Program-made: the position numbers and the translations under genes
In this document: positions 53,218 to 61,348 of the stretch, one piece after another
Position numbering within the stretch: position 1 is the first letter of the stretch
Layout: each line of letters opens with the position of its first letter
Origin: Sulfuriferula sp047300855
GTDB taxonomy: Bacteria; Pseudomonadota; Gammaproteobacteria; Burkholderiales; Sulfuriferulaceae
Direction of reading: 5' to 3'
Assembly: GCF_047300855.1 (NCBI RefSeq)
Contig: NZ_CP170197.1
Span: 1,922,001-1,986,000, forward strand
DNA length: 64,000 nt
Notes under the pieces: generated by a model
What the model saw: only the letters and a program-made list of their open reading frames with translations
The model's database searches: none
What the model was told of the DNA's origin: nothing

Positions 53218-54575
53218 CCGGACAACAAATCCTTATCGTCGATGATGAAGCACGAATGCTGCGTGTCCTCGAAATCATGCTGCAAAAAATGGGACACGAT
53301 ATTTCCTGTGCCAGTAATGGAATGGAGGCACTGCAGAGCTTGCAGGAAACACCGGCCGATCTTGTCGTCAGCGACCTGCGCATGCCAGGGATGGACGGTA
53401 TCGAATTGTTGAACCAGCTCCGCGCCCAGGGTAATAACGTTCCCTTCATCATCATGACAGCTCACGGCACGATACAGAGCGCCGTGGAATCAATGAAGCT
53501 GGGCGCATGTGATTACATCCTGCGCCCCTTCGATATGGAAGCGCTCGAGCTGTCGATCAACCGGATACTTGCGACCGGACGAATATTGCGTCAAAACGAT
53601 TTTCTGCGCCGCGAGCTGGAAAAAGGATGGGAAGGATTTATCGGTGATAGCCCGCTCATGCACAAGGTTTACGAGCAGATACGGCTGGTAGCGCCCAATA
53701 AAACGACTGCGCTGATCACCGGCGAAACAGGCACTGGCAAAGAGCTGGTCGCGCGTGCAATACATCGGGCTTCACCCAGGCGGGACAAATTATTTGTGCC
53801 GATCAATTGTGCGGCGATCCCCGCTGACATGCTGGAAAGCGAACTGTTCGGCTATGAAAAAGGAGCGTTTACCGGTGCGCATAAAGAGCGCATTGGCAAG
53901 TTTGAACTGGCTCATGGAGGTACTATTTTTCTGGACGAACTGGCAGAAATGCCTGTCGCGTTGCAGGCTAAACTGCTCCGGGTTTTGCAGGAAAATGTGA
54001 TTGAGCGCCTGGGTAGCAATCGCAGCATCCCGATAGATATCAGAATCATTGCTGCCACCAACAGAGACCCTCAAGCTGCCATTGCCGAAAACAGGTTGCG
54101 GGAAGATCTGTACTATCGCGTGAATGTTTTCTCGCTTGAACTCCCTCCGTTGCGCGACCGCAAGGAAGATATACCTGCTTTGATCCATCATTTTATTGCC
54201 GAATTTTCGAAAGGTGGTTCTTCCATTCCAAAAATTACCGAAGACGCCTTATCCAATCTACAGCAATACGCATGGCCGGGTAACGTACGGGAACTGAGGA
54301 ACGTGATCGAACGCGCTATTGTCCTGAGCGGTGGAAAGCAGCTGGATATGACTCATTTTCCGCTTGGAGCGCATGCGACGAAAGAAAAAACACCCTTGCA
54401 GGATATTCTGTCTTTTGACGGCATGTCATTAAACTGCGCTATTGAAACCCTTGAAACCAAAATGATCGCCGCTGCATTGCACAACACTGAAGGCAACAAA
54501 ACCAGGGCCGCACGGTTACTGGATATCAGCGAGCGCTCGCTTTGGTACAAGCTTAAGAAATATCATCTGGAATAA
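53214..54575 (+). CDS. Sigma-54-dependent response regulator
   Basis: 453 aa. The receiver domain has the phospho-acceptor D54 in VVSDLRMPGMDG. The AAA+ domain has Walker A GETGTGKELVAR, the sigma-54-contacting loop GAFTGA, and GGTIFLDELAEMP. A C-terminal Fis-type helix-turn-helix (NKTRAARLLDISERSLWYKLKK) binds DNA. The ATG at 53214 overlaps the kinase stop (ATGA). A likely target is the divergent porin/PBP pair, but no convincing -24/-12 element was found between them. Confidence 0.94.
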   Translation: MTGQQILIVDDEARMLRVLEIMLQKMGHDISCASNGMEALQSLQETPADLVVSDLRMPGMDGIELLNQLRAQGNNVPFIIMTAHGTIQSAVESMKLGACDYILRPFDMEALELSINRILATGRILRQNDFLRRELEKGWEGFIGDSPLMHKVYEQIRLVAPNKTTALITGETGTGKELVARAIHRASPRRDKLFVPINCAAIPADMLESELFGYEKGAFTGAHKERIGKFELAHGGTIFLDELAEMPVALQAKLLRVLQENVIERLGSNRSIPIDIRIIAATNRDPQAAIAENRLREDLYYRVNVFSLELPPLRDRKEDIPALIHHFIAEFSKGGSSIPKITEDALSNLQQYAWPGNVRELRNVIERAIVLSGGKQLDMTHFPLGAHATKEKTPLQDILSFDGMSLNCAIETLETKMIAAALHNTEGNKTRAARLLDISERSLWYKLKKYHLE

Positions 54576-54612
54576 GCAAAGCCGTCCAGGTATTTTCCAG
54601 AATAAAAATTTC

Positions 54613-54640
54613 TTGACACATCCATACCGGTTGGTATGAT
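54613..54640 (+). promoter_or_regulatory. tetR promoter with embedded operator
   Basis: TTGACA (54613-54618), a 16-bp spacer and TATGAT (54635-54640). The palindrome CATACC-GGTT-GGTATG (54623-54638) lies in the spacer and -10 box. Its half-sites recur at 55314-55333 before the next gene, so it is probably the site bound by the TetR protein. The predicted transcript start coincides with the ATG at 54647, implying a leaderless mRNA. Confidence 0.72.
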
Positions 54641-54646
54641 TCGGCT

Positions 54647-55276
54647 ATGGACACCAGACAATCCGATCTGACACGCGACAGAATTCTGCACGCTGCGTTC
54701 GATGAAATCCATCGCAACGGCTTTCAGGCGGCGAGCATCGCCAATATTCTTGGCGACACGGGATTGACCAAGGGCGCGCTGTATCACTATTTCCCGGCCA
54801 AGCATACGCTCGGCCTCGCGGTGATTGACGAGGTGATCCGGGAAGGACTGGAAGAAATGGTATTCCGCCCGCTGCGCGAAGCGGAGCAACCGGTAACTGA
54901 ATTGCTGAATATCATGCAGCGCAAGGCCGAACATGCCGACGATGACACCATCCGCCTGGGCTGCCCGCTGAACAATCTGATGCAGGAAATGAGCCCGCTG
55001 GATGAGGCGTTCAAGGCACGCCTGACTCTGATACTCAAAGCCTGGCAAAAGGCCATACGCAACGCACTGGAAACCGGGCAGCGCCAGCGCCAGATCCGGG
55101 CCGATGTCGATTGCGAAGCCGCTGCGCTATTTATAGTGTCGGCCTGGGAAGGCTGCTGGGGCGTGGCCAAGAACATGCAATCGGTAAAGACCTTTAGATT
55201 ATGTATAACGCAATTGCAGGATTACGTTCTGAGCCTGGGCCCCCGATCCAGACCCAGGAATAAGCAGACTCAGTGA
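54647..55276 (+). CDS. TetR-family transcriptional regulator
   Basis: 209 aa. The N-terminal TetR helix-turn-helix covers about residues 5-52 (DRILHAAFDEIHRNGFQAASI, ILGDTGLTKGALYHYFPAKHTLGLAV). The ligand-binding half is helical (CPLNNLMQEMSPLDEAFKARL, ALFIVSAWEGCWGVAK). The palindromic site in its own promoter points to autorepression, and the same half-sites before the AhpD-like gene suggest it also controls that gene and those beyond. The ligand is unknown; an electrophile or aromatic compound would fit the nitroreductase and AhpD-like neighbours. No ribosome site precedes the start. Confidence 0.92.
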   Translation: MDTRQSDLTRDRILHAAFDEIHRNGFQAASIANILGDTGLTKGALYHYFPAKHTLGLAVIDEVIREGLEEMVFRPLREAEQPVTELLNIMQRKAEHADDDTIRLGCPLNNLMQEMSPLDEAFKARLTLILKAWQKAIRNALETGQRQRQIRADVDCEAAALFIVSAWEGCWGVAKNMQSVKTFRLCITQLQDYVLSLGPRSRPRNKQTQ

Positions 55277-55313
55277 AATCGACGCATGCAGCGCGATTTT
55301 ATTTGGGCAACAA

Positions 55314-55333
55314 CATACCGGATGGTTGGTATG
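55314..55333 (+). promoter_or_regulatory. Second TetR operator, upstream of AhpD-like gene
   Basis: CATACC (55314-55319) and GGTATG (55328-55333), the same half-sites as at 54623-54638 but with an 8-bp instead of a 4-bp gap. It lies 33 bp before the ATG of the AhpD-like gene. Confidence 0.65.
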
Positions 55334-55366
55334 TATTCGTGAGTTGTCAATTCAAGGAGAAGCAAT

Positions 55367-55900
55367 ATGCCTATCATTCAAACTATAGCCAGCGACCAAG
55401 CAACAGGCAAAGTGGCTGAAATTTACCGTCAGATTGAAAAGGCTTTCGGACGCGTGCCGAATGCCTTGCAAATGAGCAGCAGCAGCCCCGGGATGCTCGA
55501 ACAGCAATGGCAATCGATTGGCTATTACATGAATCATCCCACCCTGGGTTTTCCGCTGCTGACCATGGTGCGCATGCTGGTGTCGCAGGAAAATCACTGC
55601 GATTACTGTGTCGGGTTCAACGCCGCCATGCTGATCAACCAATGCGGCCTGACGCCCGAACAGGTTGCCCTTACCAAGCAGAATCCGGCGCAAGCGCCTT
55701 TGGCAGACAAGGACAAGGCGATGTTGCTGCTGGTGCTGAAAGCCGTATCCACGCCCGAAGCCGTCAATGCGGCCGATTTGCAGAAACTGCGCGATCTAGG
55801 CTGGAGCGATGGCGACATTCTGGATGCGGTATCGCACGGCGCGAGGAATAAGGCCGCCGATATCATTTTCAATACCTTCAAAATCGAAAACGATTTCTAG
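55367..55900 (+). CDS. AhpD/carboxymuconolactone decarboxylase-like protein
   Basis: 177 aa with the CMD fold and the redox CxxC in MLVSQENHCDYCVGFNAAML. The usual third residue of the AhpD motif (His) is Asn here. The C-terminal DGDILDAVSHGARNKAADIIFNTF is typical of peroxidase-related members. Such proteins act in thiol-based peroxide or electrophile reduction. A good ribosome site (AAGGAG) precedes the start, and a TetR operator lies upstream. Confidence 0.88.
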   Translation: MPIIQTIASDQATGKVAEIYRQIEKAFGRVPNALQMSSSSPGMLEQQWQSIGYYMNHPTLGFPLLTMVRMLVSQENHCDYCVGFNAAMLINQCGLTPEQVALTKQNPAQAPLADKDKAMLLLVLKAVSTPEAVNAADLQKLRDLGWSDGDILDAVSHGARNKAADIIFNTFKIENDF

Positions 55901-55914
55901 ACTGGAGGCTGGAC

Positions 55915-56141
55915 ATGAACTTCGATAAAGAACTGGATGCGGCGGTTTGAATTGCCCGCTACCAATACTGCGTACCAAAAAATCGCTGGCTGAGTTGAGT
56001 ACGGGACAAATATTGAAAATCTCGGCCACCGACCCGGGCGCGGTGAAGGATTTTCAAGCCTTCGCCAAGCAGACCGGCAACGAGTTACTGTCTTCAGCAC
56101 AGAACGATGCCGAATTCGTGTTTTTCATGAAAAAGAAGTAA
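55915..56141 (+). pseudogene. TusA/SirA-like sulfur carrier, broken by a -1 frameshift
   Basis: The ATG at 55915 (GGAGG upstream) reads MNFDKELDA and then runs into a stop after two codons. Shifting one frame after 55943 restores GLNCPLPILRTKKSLAEL and the rest of a TusA-type protein ending in EFVFFMKKK. The motif CPLPIL holds the sulfur-carrying Cys of this family. One missing base in GATGCGGCGGT, where GATGCGCGCGGT would be expected, accounts for it. Either a real loss of function or a sequence error. Without it the gene would be about 75 aa. Confidence 0.85.
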
Positions 56142-56162
56142 TCCTGAAAAAAACAAACCAGT

Positions 56163-56266
56163 CCACGAAAGGCACGAAAGACACGAAATAAATCATTCAT
56201 CTTTTTGGTGATAATCTACAGCTTGTTATCTCTTTGAATAATTTCGTGCCTTCGTGCTTTTCGTGG
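56163..56266. repeat. CACGAAA-type inverted intergenic repeat
   Basis: A left arm of CACGAAA-type units (56163-56189) faces a right arm of TTTCGTG-type units (56241-56266), with 51 bp between. The arms are near-complements over about 26 bp. It lies between the TusA-like gene and the nitroreductase gene. It belongs to the same broad class of tandem-unit hairpin repeats as that at 25211. Confidence 0.75.
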
Positions 56267-56316
56267 ATAAATCGCCTTTTTATGGATTATTCGTTTTTAA
56301 CCAAGGAGAAAGCAAT

Positions 56317-56919
56317 ATGAATGTCACCACCGCAATTGAAACCCGCCGCTCCTTCAAGACGTATGATCCCGACCACCGCATGACCGAAGCGGAAATCGAC
56401 AAGCTGCTGTCGCTGGCCATGCTCGCCCCCACTGCATTCAATATCCAGAACTGGCGCTTCGTGCTGGTGCGCGATCCCGAACTGCGCAGTGAAATCCGCA
56501 AGGTGGCCTGGGATCAGGCGCAAGTGACCGACGCCTCCCTGCTGATCGTGCTGTGCGCCGACACCAAATCCTGGGAAAAGGATACTGCGCGCTATTGGCG
56601 CAATGCAGCACAGCCGATACAGGAGTTCATGGTTCCCGCCATCGGCCAGTATTACGCCGGCCGGGAACAGGTGCAGCGCGACGAGGCCATGCGCTCATGC
56701 GGCATCGCGGCAATGACGCTGATGCTGGCGGCCAAAGAAATGGGTTACGACTCATGCCCGATGGACGGCTTCGACTTCGAGGCAGTGGGCAAACTCATCA
56801 ACCTGCCGCAGGACCATGTGATCACCATGATGACGGCAATCGGCAAGGCCACCAAAGATGCGTGGCCGCGTGGCGGGCAATTGTCGATGAACGAAGTGGT
56901 GATCAACAACCATTTCTGA
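56317..56919 (+). CDS. Nitroreductase family protein
   Basis: 200 aa. FMN-binding and dimer signatures are present: TAIETRRSFKTYDPD at the N-terminus, LSLAMLAPTAFNIQNWRFV, and the C-terminal GIAAMTLMLAAKEMGYDSCPM. These enzymes reduce nitro-aromatics or quinones with NAD(P)H. The strong ribosome site AAGGAGAAAG sets the start at 56317. Together with the AhpD-like and TusA-like genes it forms a probable TetR-controlled detoxification group. Confidence 0.9.
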   Translation: MNVTTAIETRRSFKTYDPDHRMTEAEIDKLLSLAMLAPTAFNIQNWRFVLVRDPELRSEIRKVAWDQAQVTDASLLIVLCADTKSWEKDTARYWRNAAQPIQEFMVPAIGQYYAGREQVQRDEAMRSCGIAAMTLMLAAKEMGYDSCPMDGFDFEAVGKLINLPQDHVITMMTAIGKATKDAWPRGGQLSMNEVVINNHF

Positions 56920-56949
56920 TGCTGTCCAGCGCCTGCAGCAGGCGTGGGA

Positions 56950-57522
56950 TTACCCGCCGCTCTCCGAAGTATGTGAGGCAACCCGCGTCAGGTTGGTCAG
57001 TTCACTCGGTGCTGCCGGTACGTCGCAAACTTCAAACTGCATGGTTTCCAGGTCGCCCATGATGTAGGTGGGCGGTGCACCGACGCCGCCTACCGTGCCG
57101 GGATTGAGCATCAAACTCTGGCTGCCACTGACGTTATCCACGTGCCTGATTTCGGCACGGTGGTCGTGCCCGCAGCAGACCAGGTCGTAGTCGCCGGTGC
57201 AGGCCATGGCGCGCGCGTAATGCGGATAGTGGACGATGAAAATCTTGCGTCCGCCCAATTCGATTTCGGCGTCCTGGCCATGGTAGCGAATGACGCTGCC
57301 CTCCTCCGCCCCCAGGCGCGACAGGTTGAACATGTCGCCGGTATTGTTGCCGTGAATGACATGCACCGGCAAAGCGAATTTTTGCAGCGAACGCAATGTA
57401 GTCGGTGCGACGACGTCGCCGCAGTGCAGCACGGCTTCGGCACCACGGCTTAACGCGTCTTCTACGGCGAGCGCCATCAGACGACGGTTATCATGGCTGT
57501 CGGAAATGATGCAGATTTTCAT
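56950..57522 (-). CDS. YfcE/MJ0936-type metallophosphoesterase
   Basis: 190 aa. The calcineurin-like motifs are ISDSHDNRR (D-x-H), CGDVV (GD), HGNNTGD (GNHD-like), HYPHYA and GHDHRAE (GHTH-like), which bind two metal ions. Family members hydrolyse phosphodiesters such as cyclic nucleotides or artificial substrates. The start at 57522 fits the usual MKICIISDSHDN beginning; a longer frame reaches into the ppa terminator. Confidence 0.9.
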   Translation of the reverse strand: MKICIISDSHDNRRLMALAVEDALSRGAEAVLHCGDVVAPTTLRSLQKFALPVHVIHGNNTGDMFNLSRLGAEEGSVIRYHGQDAEIELGGRKIFIVHYPHYARAMACTGDYDLVCCGHDHRAEIRHVDNVSGSQSLMLNPGTVGGVGAPPTYIMGDLETMQFEVCDVPAAPSELTNLTRVASHTSESGG

Positions 57523-57535
57523 GCTGGCACGCCCC

Positions 57536-57559
57536 AAAAAAGAGCCGCCGGCAGGCGGC
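57536..57559 (-). terminator. Intrinsic terminator of ppa
   Basis: GCCGCC (57544-57549) pairs with GGCGGC (57554-57559). On the minus strand the hairpin is followed by TCTTTTTT. It lies 9 bp after the ppa stop and ahead of the phosphoesterase start. Confidence 0.82.
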
Positions 57560-57568
57560 GCTGGCGGA

Positions 57569-58117
57569 TTAAAATGCGGGCTTGTCGGCAGCGGCGTTGT
57601 AGCGTTCCACACCGGCCATGATTTCGGCCTTGGCGGCGTCGGCATCGACCCAGCCTTCCACTTTCACCCACTTGCCGACTTCCAGATCCTTGTAATGTTC
57701 AAAGAAATGGGAAATCTGGGCCAGGGACATTGCAGGCAGATCCTCGGGTTTTTGCACGTTTTTGTACATGCCGCACAATTTATCTACCGGCACGGCCAGC
57801 AGTTTGGCGTCCACGCCGGCTTCGTCGCTCATCTTGAGCATGCCGATGGTACGGCAGCGCACCACCACACCGGTAATTAGCGGCACCGGGGTCATGACCA
57901 GCACATCCACCGGGTCGCCGTCTTCGGACAGGGTGTGCGGAATGTAGCCGTAGTTGCAGGGATAATGCATGGCGGTGGACATGAAACGATCCACGAACAT
58001 CGCGCCGCTTTCCTTGTCTACTTCATACTTGATGGGATCGCCGTGCATGGGGATTTCGATGATGACGTTAAAATCGTTGGGGACGTCCTTGCCAACGGGA
58101 ACCAGATTCAGACTCAT
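57569..58117 (-). CDS. ppa: Inorganic pyrophosphatase
   Basis: 182 aa, family I soluble pyrophosphatase. Signature stretches are VIIEIPMHGDPIKYEVDKESG, MHYPCNYGYIPHTLSEDGDPVDVLV (with the metal-binding DGDPVDVLV) and KMSDEAGVDAKLLAVP. It hydrolyses pyrophosphate from biosynthetic reactions. It has its own terminator downstream. Confidence 0.97.
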   Translation of the reverse strand: MSLNLVPVGKDVPNDFNVIIEIPMHGDPIKYEVDKESGAMFVDRFMSTAMHYPCNYGYIPHTLSEDGDPVDVLVMTPVPLITGVVVRCRTIGMLKMSDEAGVDAKLLAVPVDKLCGMYKNVQKPEDLPAMSLAQISHFFEHYKDLEVGKWVKVEGWVDADAAKAEIMAGVERYNAAADKPAF

Positions 58118-58166
58118 GCGTTAAACCTTTACTTTCAGTGCGGTACAAAAGCCGCAATTATACCGT

Positions 58167-59387
58167 ATGCTCCGTTCGCTCTACGTTGATTTCAATTCCT
58201 ATTTTGCCTCTGCGGAACAGCAGGCCGAGCCGAGTCTGCGCGGCAAACCCGTCTGCGTGGCGCCGGTGGTGGCGGAAACCACCTGTTGCATCGCGGCAAG
58301 CTATGAAGCCAAGGCATTCGGCGTCCGGACCGGAACGCCCATTCATGAGGCGCGCAAATTGTGCAAGGGTATCCGTGTCGTGCAGGCGCGCCCCGCCATG
58401 TATGTGGACTATCACCATCAACTGGTCGCTGCGGTGGAATCCTGTACCCATGTGGAAGCCGTCTATTCCATCGACGAAATGCACTGCGAGCTGACCGGCA
58501 GCCAGCGCGTGCGCGCCAACGCCGAAACGCTGGCGCACAAGATCAAGCGCACCATTTACAACACCGTGGGTACGGAATTGCGCTGTTCGATCGGCATTGC
58601 GCCCAACCTGTTTCTGGCGAAGACGGCATCCAACATGCGCAAGCCGGACGGCCTGACGGTGATCGAACTCAACGATCTGCCCGATTGCCTGTATCCACTG
58701 GAACTGCGTGATATCAATGGCGTCGGGCGACAGATGGAAAAACGCCTGAAACAGGCCGGGATTCACACCCTGCGCGATTTGTGGGCTGCCGACAAGGCCC
58801 GGCTGGCACGTGCGTGGGGCAGTATCGAAGGCGAGCGCATGCATGCCAAATTGCGCGGCGAATGGCTGCTGCCCGCACCCAGTGCGCGCGCCAGCATCGG
58901 ACATTCGCATGTGCTGGCGCCGGCAATGCGCAACGACCACACCGCGCATTCGGTACTGCACAAGCTGTTGCAAAAAACCGCCATGCGCCTGCGCAGCCAT
59001 GAATTGCTGGCGGGCGCGATGCAGATCAAGGTGAAATATCTGCGCTACCAGTCCTGGAACGAGAAAATAAGCTTCGACCGGAGCTCGGATACGCTCACTC
59101 TGACTGACATCCTGGATCTGCTGTGGAAGAAGAAACCGGTCGTACGCGACGATCCGCTGGCAGTCGGTGTCACGCTCACGCGCCTGGTGGAAGCGGCGCA
59201 TCACACGCCGTCACTGTTCGATACCGGCATTGCGCGCAGCCAGCTCAACGCCACCGTGGACAAACTCAATGCGCGCTTTGGCAAAAACGCCGTGTATTTT
59301 GGCGCTGCGCACGATGCGCTGCAGGCCGCGCCGATGCGCATCGCGTTCGGCCATATTCCTGATCTGGATACGGAAAGCGACGAATAA
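58167..59387 (+). CDS. Y-family DNA polymerase
   Basis: 406 aa. The palm carries the catalytic carboxylates in LYVDFNSYFAS and YSIDEMHCEL (SIDE conserved; the residues after it are unusual). The fingers contain YEAKAFGVRTGTP. The thumb has a helix-hairpin-helix at LRDINGVGRQMEKRLKQAGI, followed by a little-finger-type region. It does not match UmuC or the standard DinB exactly and is best called a DinB/UmuC-like translesion polymerase. No clear LexA box was seen upstream. Confidence 0.88.
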   Translation: MLRSLYVDFNSYFASAEQQAEPSLRGKPVCVAPVVAETTCCIAASYEAKAFGVRTGTPIHEARKLCKGIRVVQARPAMYVDYHHQLVAAVESCTHVEAVYSIDEMHCELTGSQRVRANAETLAHKIKRTIYNTVGTELRCSIGIAPNLFLAKTASNMRKPDGLTVIELNDLPDCLYPLELRDINGVGRQMEKRLKQAGIHTLRDLWAADKARLARAWGSIEGERMHAKLRGEWLLPAPSARASIGHSHVLAPAMRNDHTAHSVLHKLLQKTAMRLRSHELLAGAMQIKVKYLRYQSWNEKISFDRSSDTLTLTDILDLLWKKKPVVRDDPLAVGVTLTRLVEAAHHTPSLFDTGIARSQLNATVDKLNARFGKNAVYFGAAHDALQAAPMRIAFGHIPDLDTESDE

Positions 59388-59392
59388 CTGCG

Positions 59393-59716
59393 TTACGGGT
59401 AGATGCCGTTGCCCCCTGCCGGATCAGGCAAATATGCTACTGACCGGCTGTGCAGCCCGGCTTGCGCAGCAAAACTGCGTGCCGCATCGGCGCTCACTGT
59501 TTGCGATTCCATCTCGTTGACTTGCGCTGCATCATAGTGCGCCGCCTTGAGTTTTTCCTCATCCAGCCCGCGGATCCCGGCAGTGGCCACAATCTGGCCG
59601 GTTCCCAGTCCAGCCGCCGATTGTGGCCGCGCCCCCATGGCCTGGGCAGCGGGCAGGCATGCGGTGGCGATTGCGCAAAATGCACCGATATTCATTAATA
59701 AATAACGCATACGCAT
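59393..59716 (-). CDS. Small secreted hypothetical protein
   Basis: 107 aa with a signal peptide (about residues 1-25, ending AAQAMG). The mature part is Ala/Gly-rich with no cysteines and no known domain. A strong ribosome site (GGAGGT) precedes the ATG at 59716. It converges with the polymerase gene. No family is recognised. Confidence 0.7.
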   Translation of the reverse strand: MRMRYLLMNIGAFCAIATACLPAAQAMGARPQSAAGLGTGQIVATAGIRGLDEEKLKAAHYDAAQVNEMESQTVSADAARSFAAQAGLHSRSVAYLPDPAGGNGIYP

Positions 59717-59806
59717 AATATTGACCTCCGGCGGTATTTTGACTGCTGGTGATGAGTACAACTCGACTTGACTCCCCAGTCAAGTTAATCTCATGGGAAA
59801 TTCCGT

Positions 59807-60313
59807 ATGCCAGAAAAGACCATGCATATCAAAATCGCCCTGTTAAGCTTGACCCTGCTTGCTTGCTGTCAGTCCGCACTCGCCTTTGAAGTCGGCGAAT
59901 TCAAAAGCGGCATGACCCGCAACCAACTCAAAACCACGCTCAAATCGTGGAATTTTGAAAACAATGTTGAAGCCGGCGACACCCTGATGGCGTATGACTC
60001 ATCAGACAACCCGGCAGGCCGGCGCTATGTATTCATCTTTTGTAATGACAAACTGGTGGAATTCGATCAGGAAATGGCCCCTTCTTTCAACAATTTTGTA
60101 ACGGTTACCGGTAATTTTAATACCCAGTACGGTAGTCCGCTGAAAGTCGTGGCGCTCCACAACGTGGTAAGCGCAGGCGAAAAAAACACCCTGGCGATTT
60201 ACTGGCGCAAGATGAACGACGTCACCGGCGTACGTTACATCCTGCAGCCCAACAGCGAACAACTCACCACCACTTACCAGGTCAGCAATAATTGCTGGGA
60301 GGCGCCCAGATAA
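59807..60313 (+). CDS. Secreted hypothetical protein
   Basis: 168 aa with a signal peptide (IALLSLTLLACCQSALAF). The mature part (KSGMTRNQLKTTLKSWNF, RRYVFIFCNDKLVEFDQEM, YGSPLKVVALHNVVSAGEK) is beta-rich and contains two Cys (FCNDK and NNCWEA) that could form a disulfide. Unknown function; the start may be the ATG at 59822 instead. Confidence 0.7.
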   Translation: MPEKTMHIKIALLSLTLLACCQSALAFEVGEFKSGMTRNQLKTTLKSWNFENNVEAGDTLMAYDSSDNPAGRRYVFIFCNDKLVEFDQEMAPSFNNFVTVTGNFNTQYGSPLKVVALHNVVSAGEKNTLAIYWRKMNDVTGVRYILQPNSEQLTTTYQVSNNCWEAPR

Positions 60314-60454
60314 AAAGCCGACAGTAGGCGATCTCGCTCACATCGCGCACGCATCGGCCAATCACTTATAAAACGCTATCAACACCGCAAGAATCGGGTG
60401 GAAACGCGCTACATACTCGGCGATACTGCTCCTGAATAACTTCCTGGATGCATC

Positions 60455-61348
60455 GTGAACCTTGCCAGCCTTATCCGACTGATCACCCTCGCCGCCATCT
60501 GGGGCGGCTCGTTCCTGTTCATACGCATCGGTGCGCCGGTGCTGGGACCGGTGATTCTGATCGAGTACCGCGTCGGTCTCGCTGCGCTATTTCTGACCAT
60601 CGTAGCGGTAATTCTGCACAAGCCGCTCAACGCCCGACAGCACTGGCGCCACTACCTGATGCTGGGCATATTCAACGGCGCCTTGCCTTTCCTGCTGTTC
60701 GGATTTGCCGGGCAGACGCTTTCGGCCTCGGCCATGTCCATTCTGAATGCCACCTCGCCCATATGGGGTGCGGTGATCGGCGCAGTATGGTCGCGCCATG
60801 CGCTGAACGGGCGCACCGCGCTCGGACTGGGGTTGGGTATTGTCGGCGTTGGCCTGGTGGTCGGCGTTGACCACTTGACCGCGCAACGGGGCGCCGGAAT
60901 TGCCATTGCAGCCGCGCTGCTGGCCGCGTTCTCCTATGGCATCGCCACGACCTATGCGAAGACCGCAAAATCCGTGGACAGCTTTTCCAATGCGCATGGC
61001 AGCATGTGGGCGGCTACGCTGGTCATCGCGCCCGCTGTGCCCTTTGCAACGGTTTCGGCAGCGCCGAGCGTCGGCGTCCTGCTCGCAGTCGTCGCACTGG
61101 GCATCGCCTGTACCGGTATTGCCTTCCTGCTCTATTTCCGGCTGATCCGCGAAATCGGGGCGACCTCCGCGCTCACGGTCACCTTCCTGATTCCGGTCTT
61201 CGGCATGCTGTGGGGCGGCCTGTTCCTGGGCGAAATCATTACCTGGGGCATGATTGCCGGTTCGTGCATCGTCATTGTGGGCACGGCACTGGTCACCGGC
61301 TTTAATCCGGCAGCGCTGCTGCCGCGCAGGGCAGCCGGCAATGCGTAA
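60455..61348 (+). CDS. EamA/DMT-family transporter
   Basis: 297 aa, about ten membrane helices in two EamA repeats: LAAIWGGSFLFIRIGAPVLG at the N-terminus and GAAIAAALLAAFSYGIATTYA-like and GLFLGEIITWGMIAGSCIVI segments in the second half. DMT transporters export amino acids, nucleosides or other metabolites; substrate unknown. It starts with GTG at 60455 and overlaps the next gene by 8 bp. Confidence 0.88.
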   Translation: MNLASLIRLITLAAIWGGSFLFIRIGAPVLGPVILIEYRVGLAALFLTIVAVILHKPLNARQHWRHYLMLGIFNGALPFLLFGFAGQTLSASAMSILNATSPIWGAVIGAVWSRHALNGRTALGLGLGIVGVGLVVGVDHLTAQRGAGIAIAAALLAAFSYGIATTYAKTAKSVDSFSNAHGSMWAATLVIAPAVPFATVSAAPSVGVLLAVVALGIACTGIAFLLYFRLIREIGATSALTVTFLIPVFGMLWGGLFLGEIITWGMIAGSCIVIVGTALVTGFNPAALLPRRAAGNA

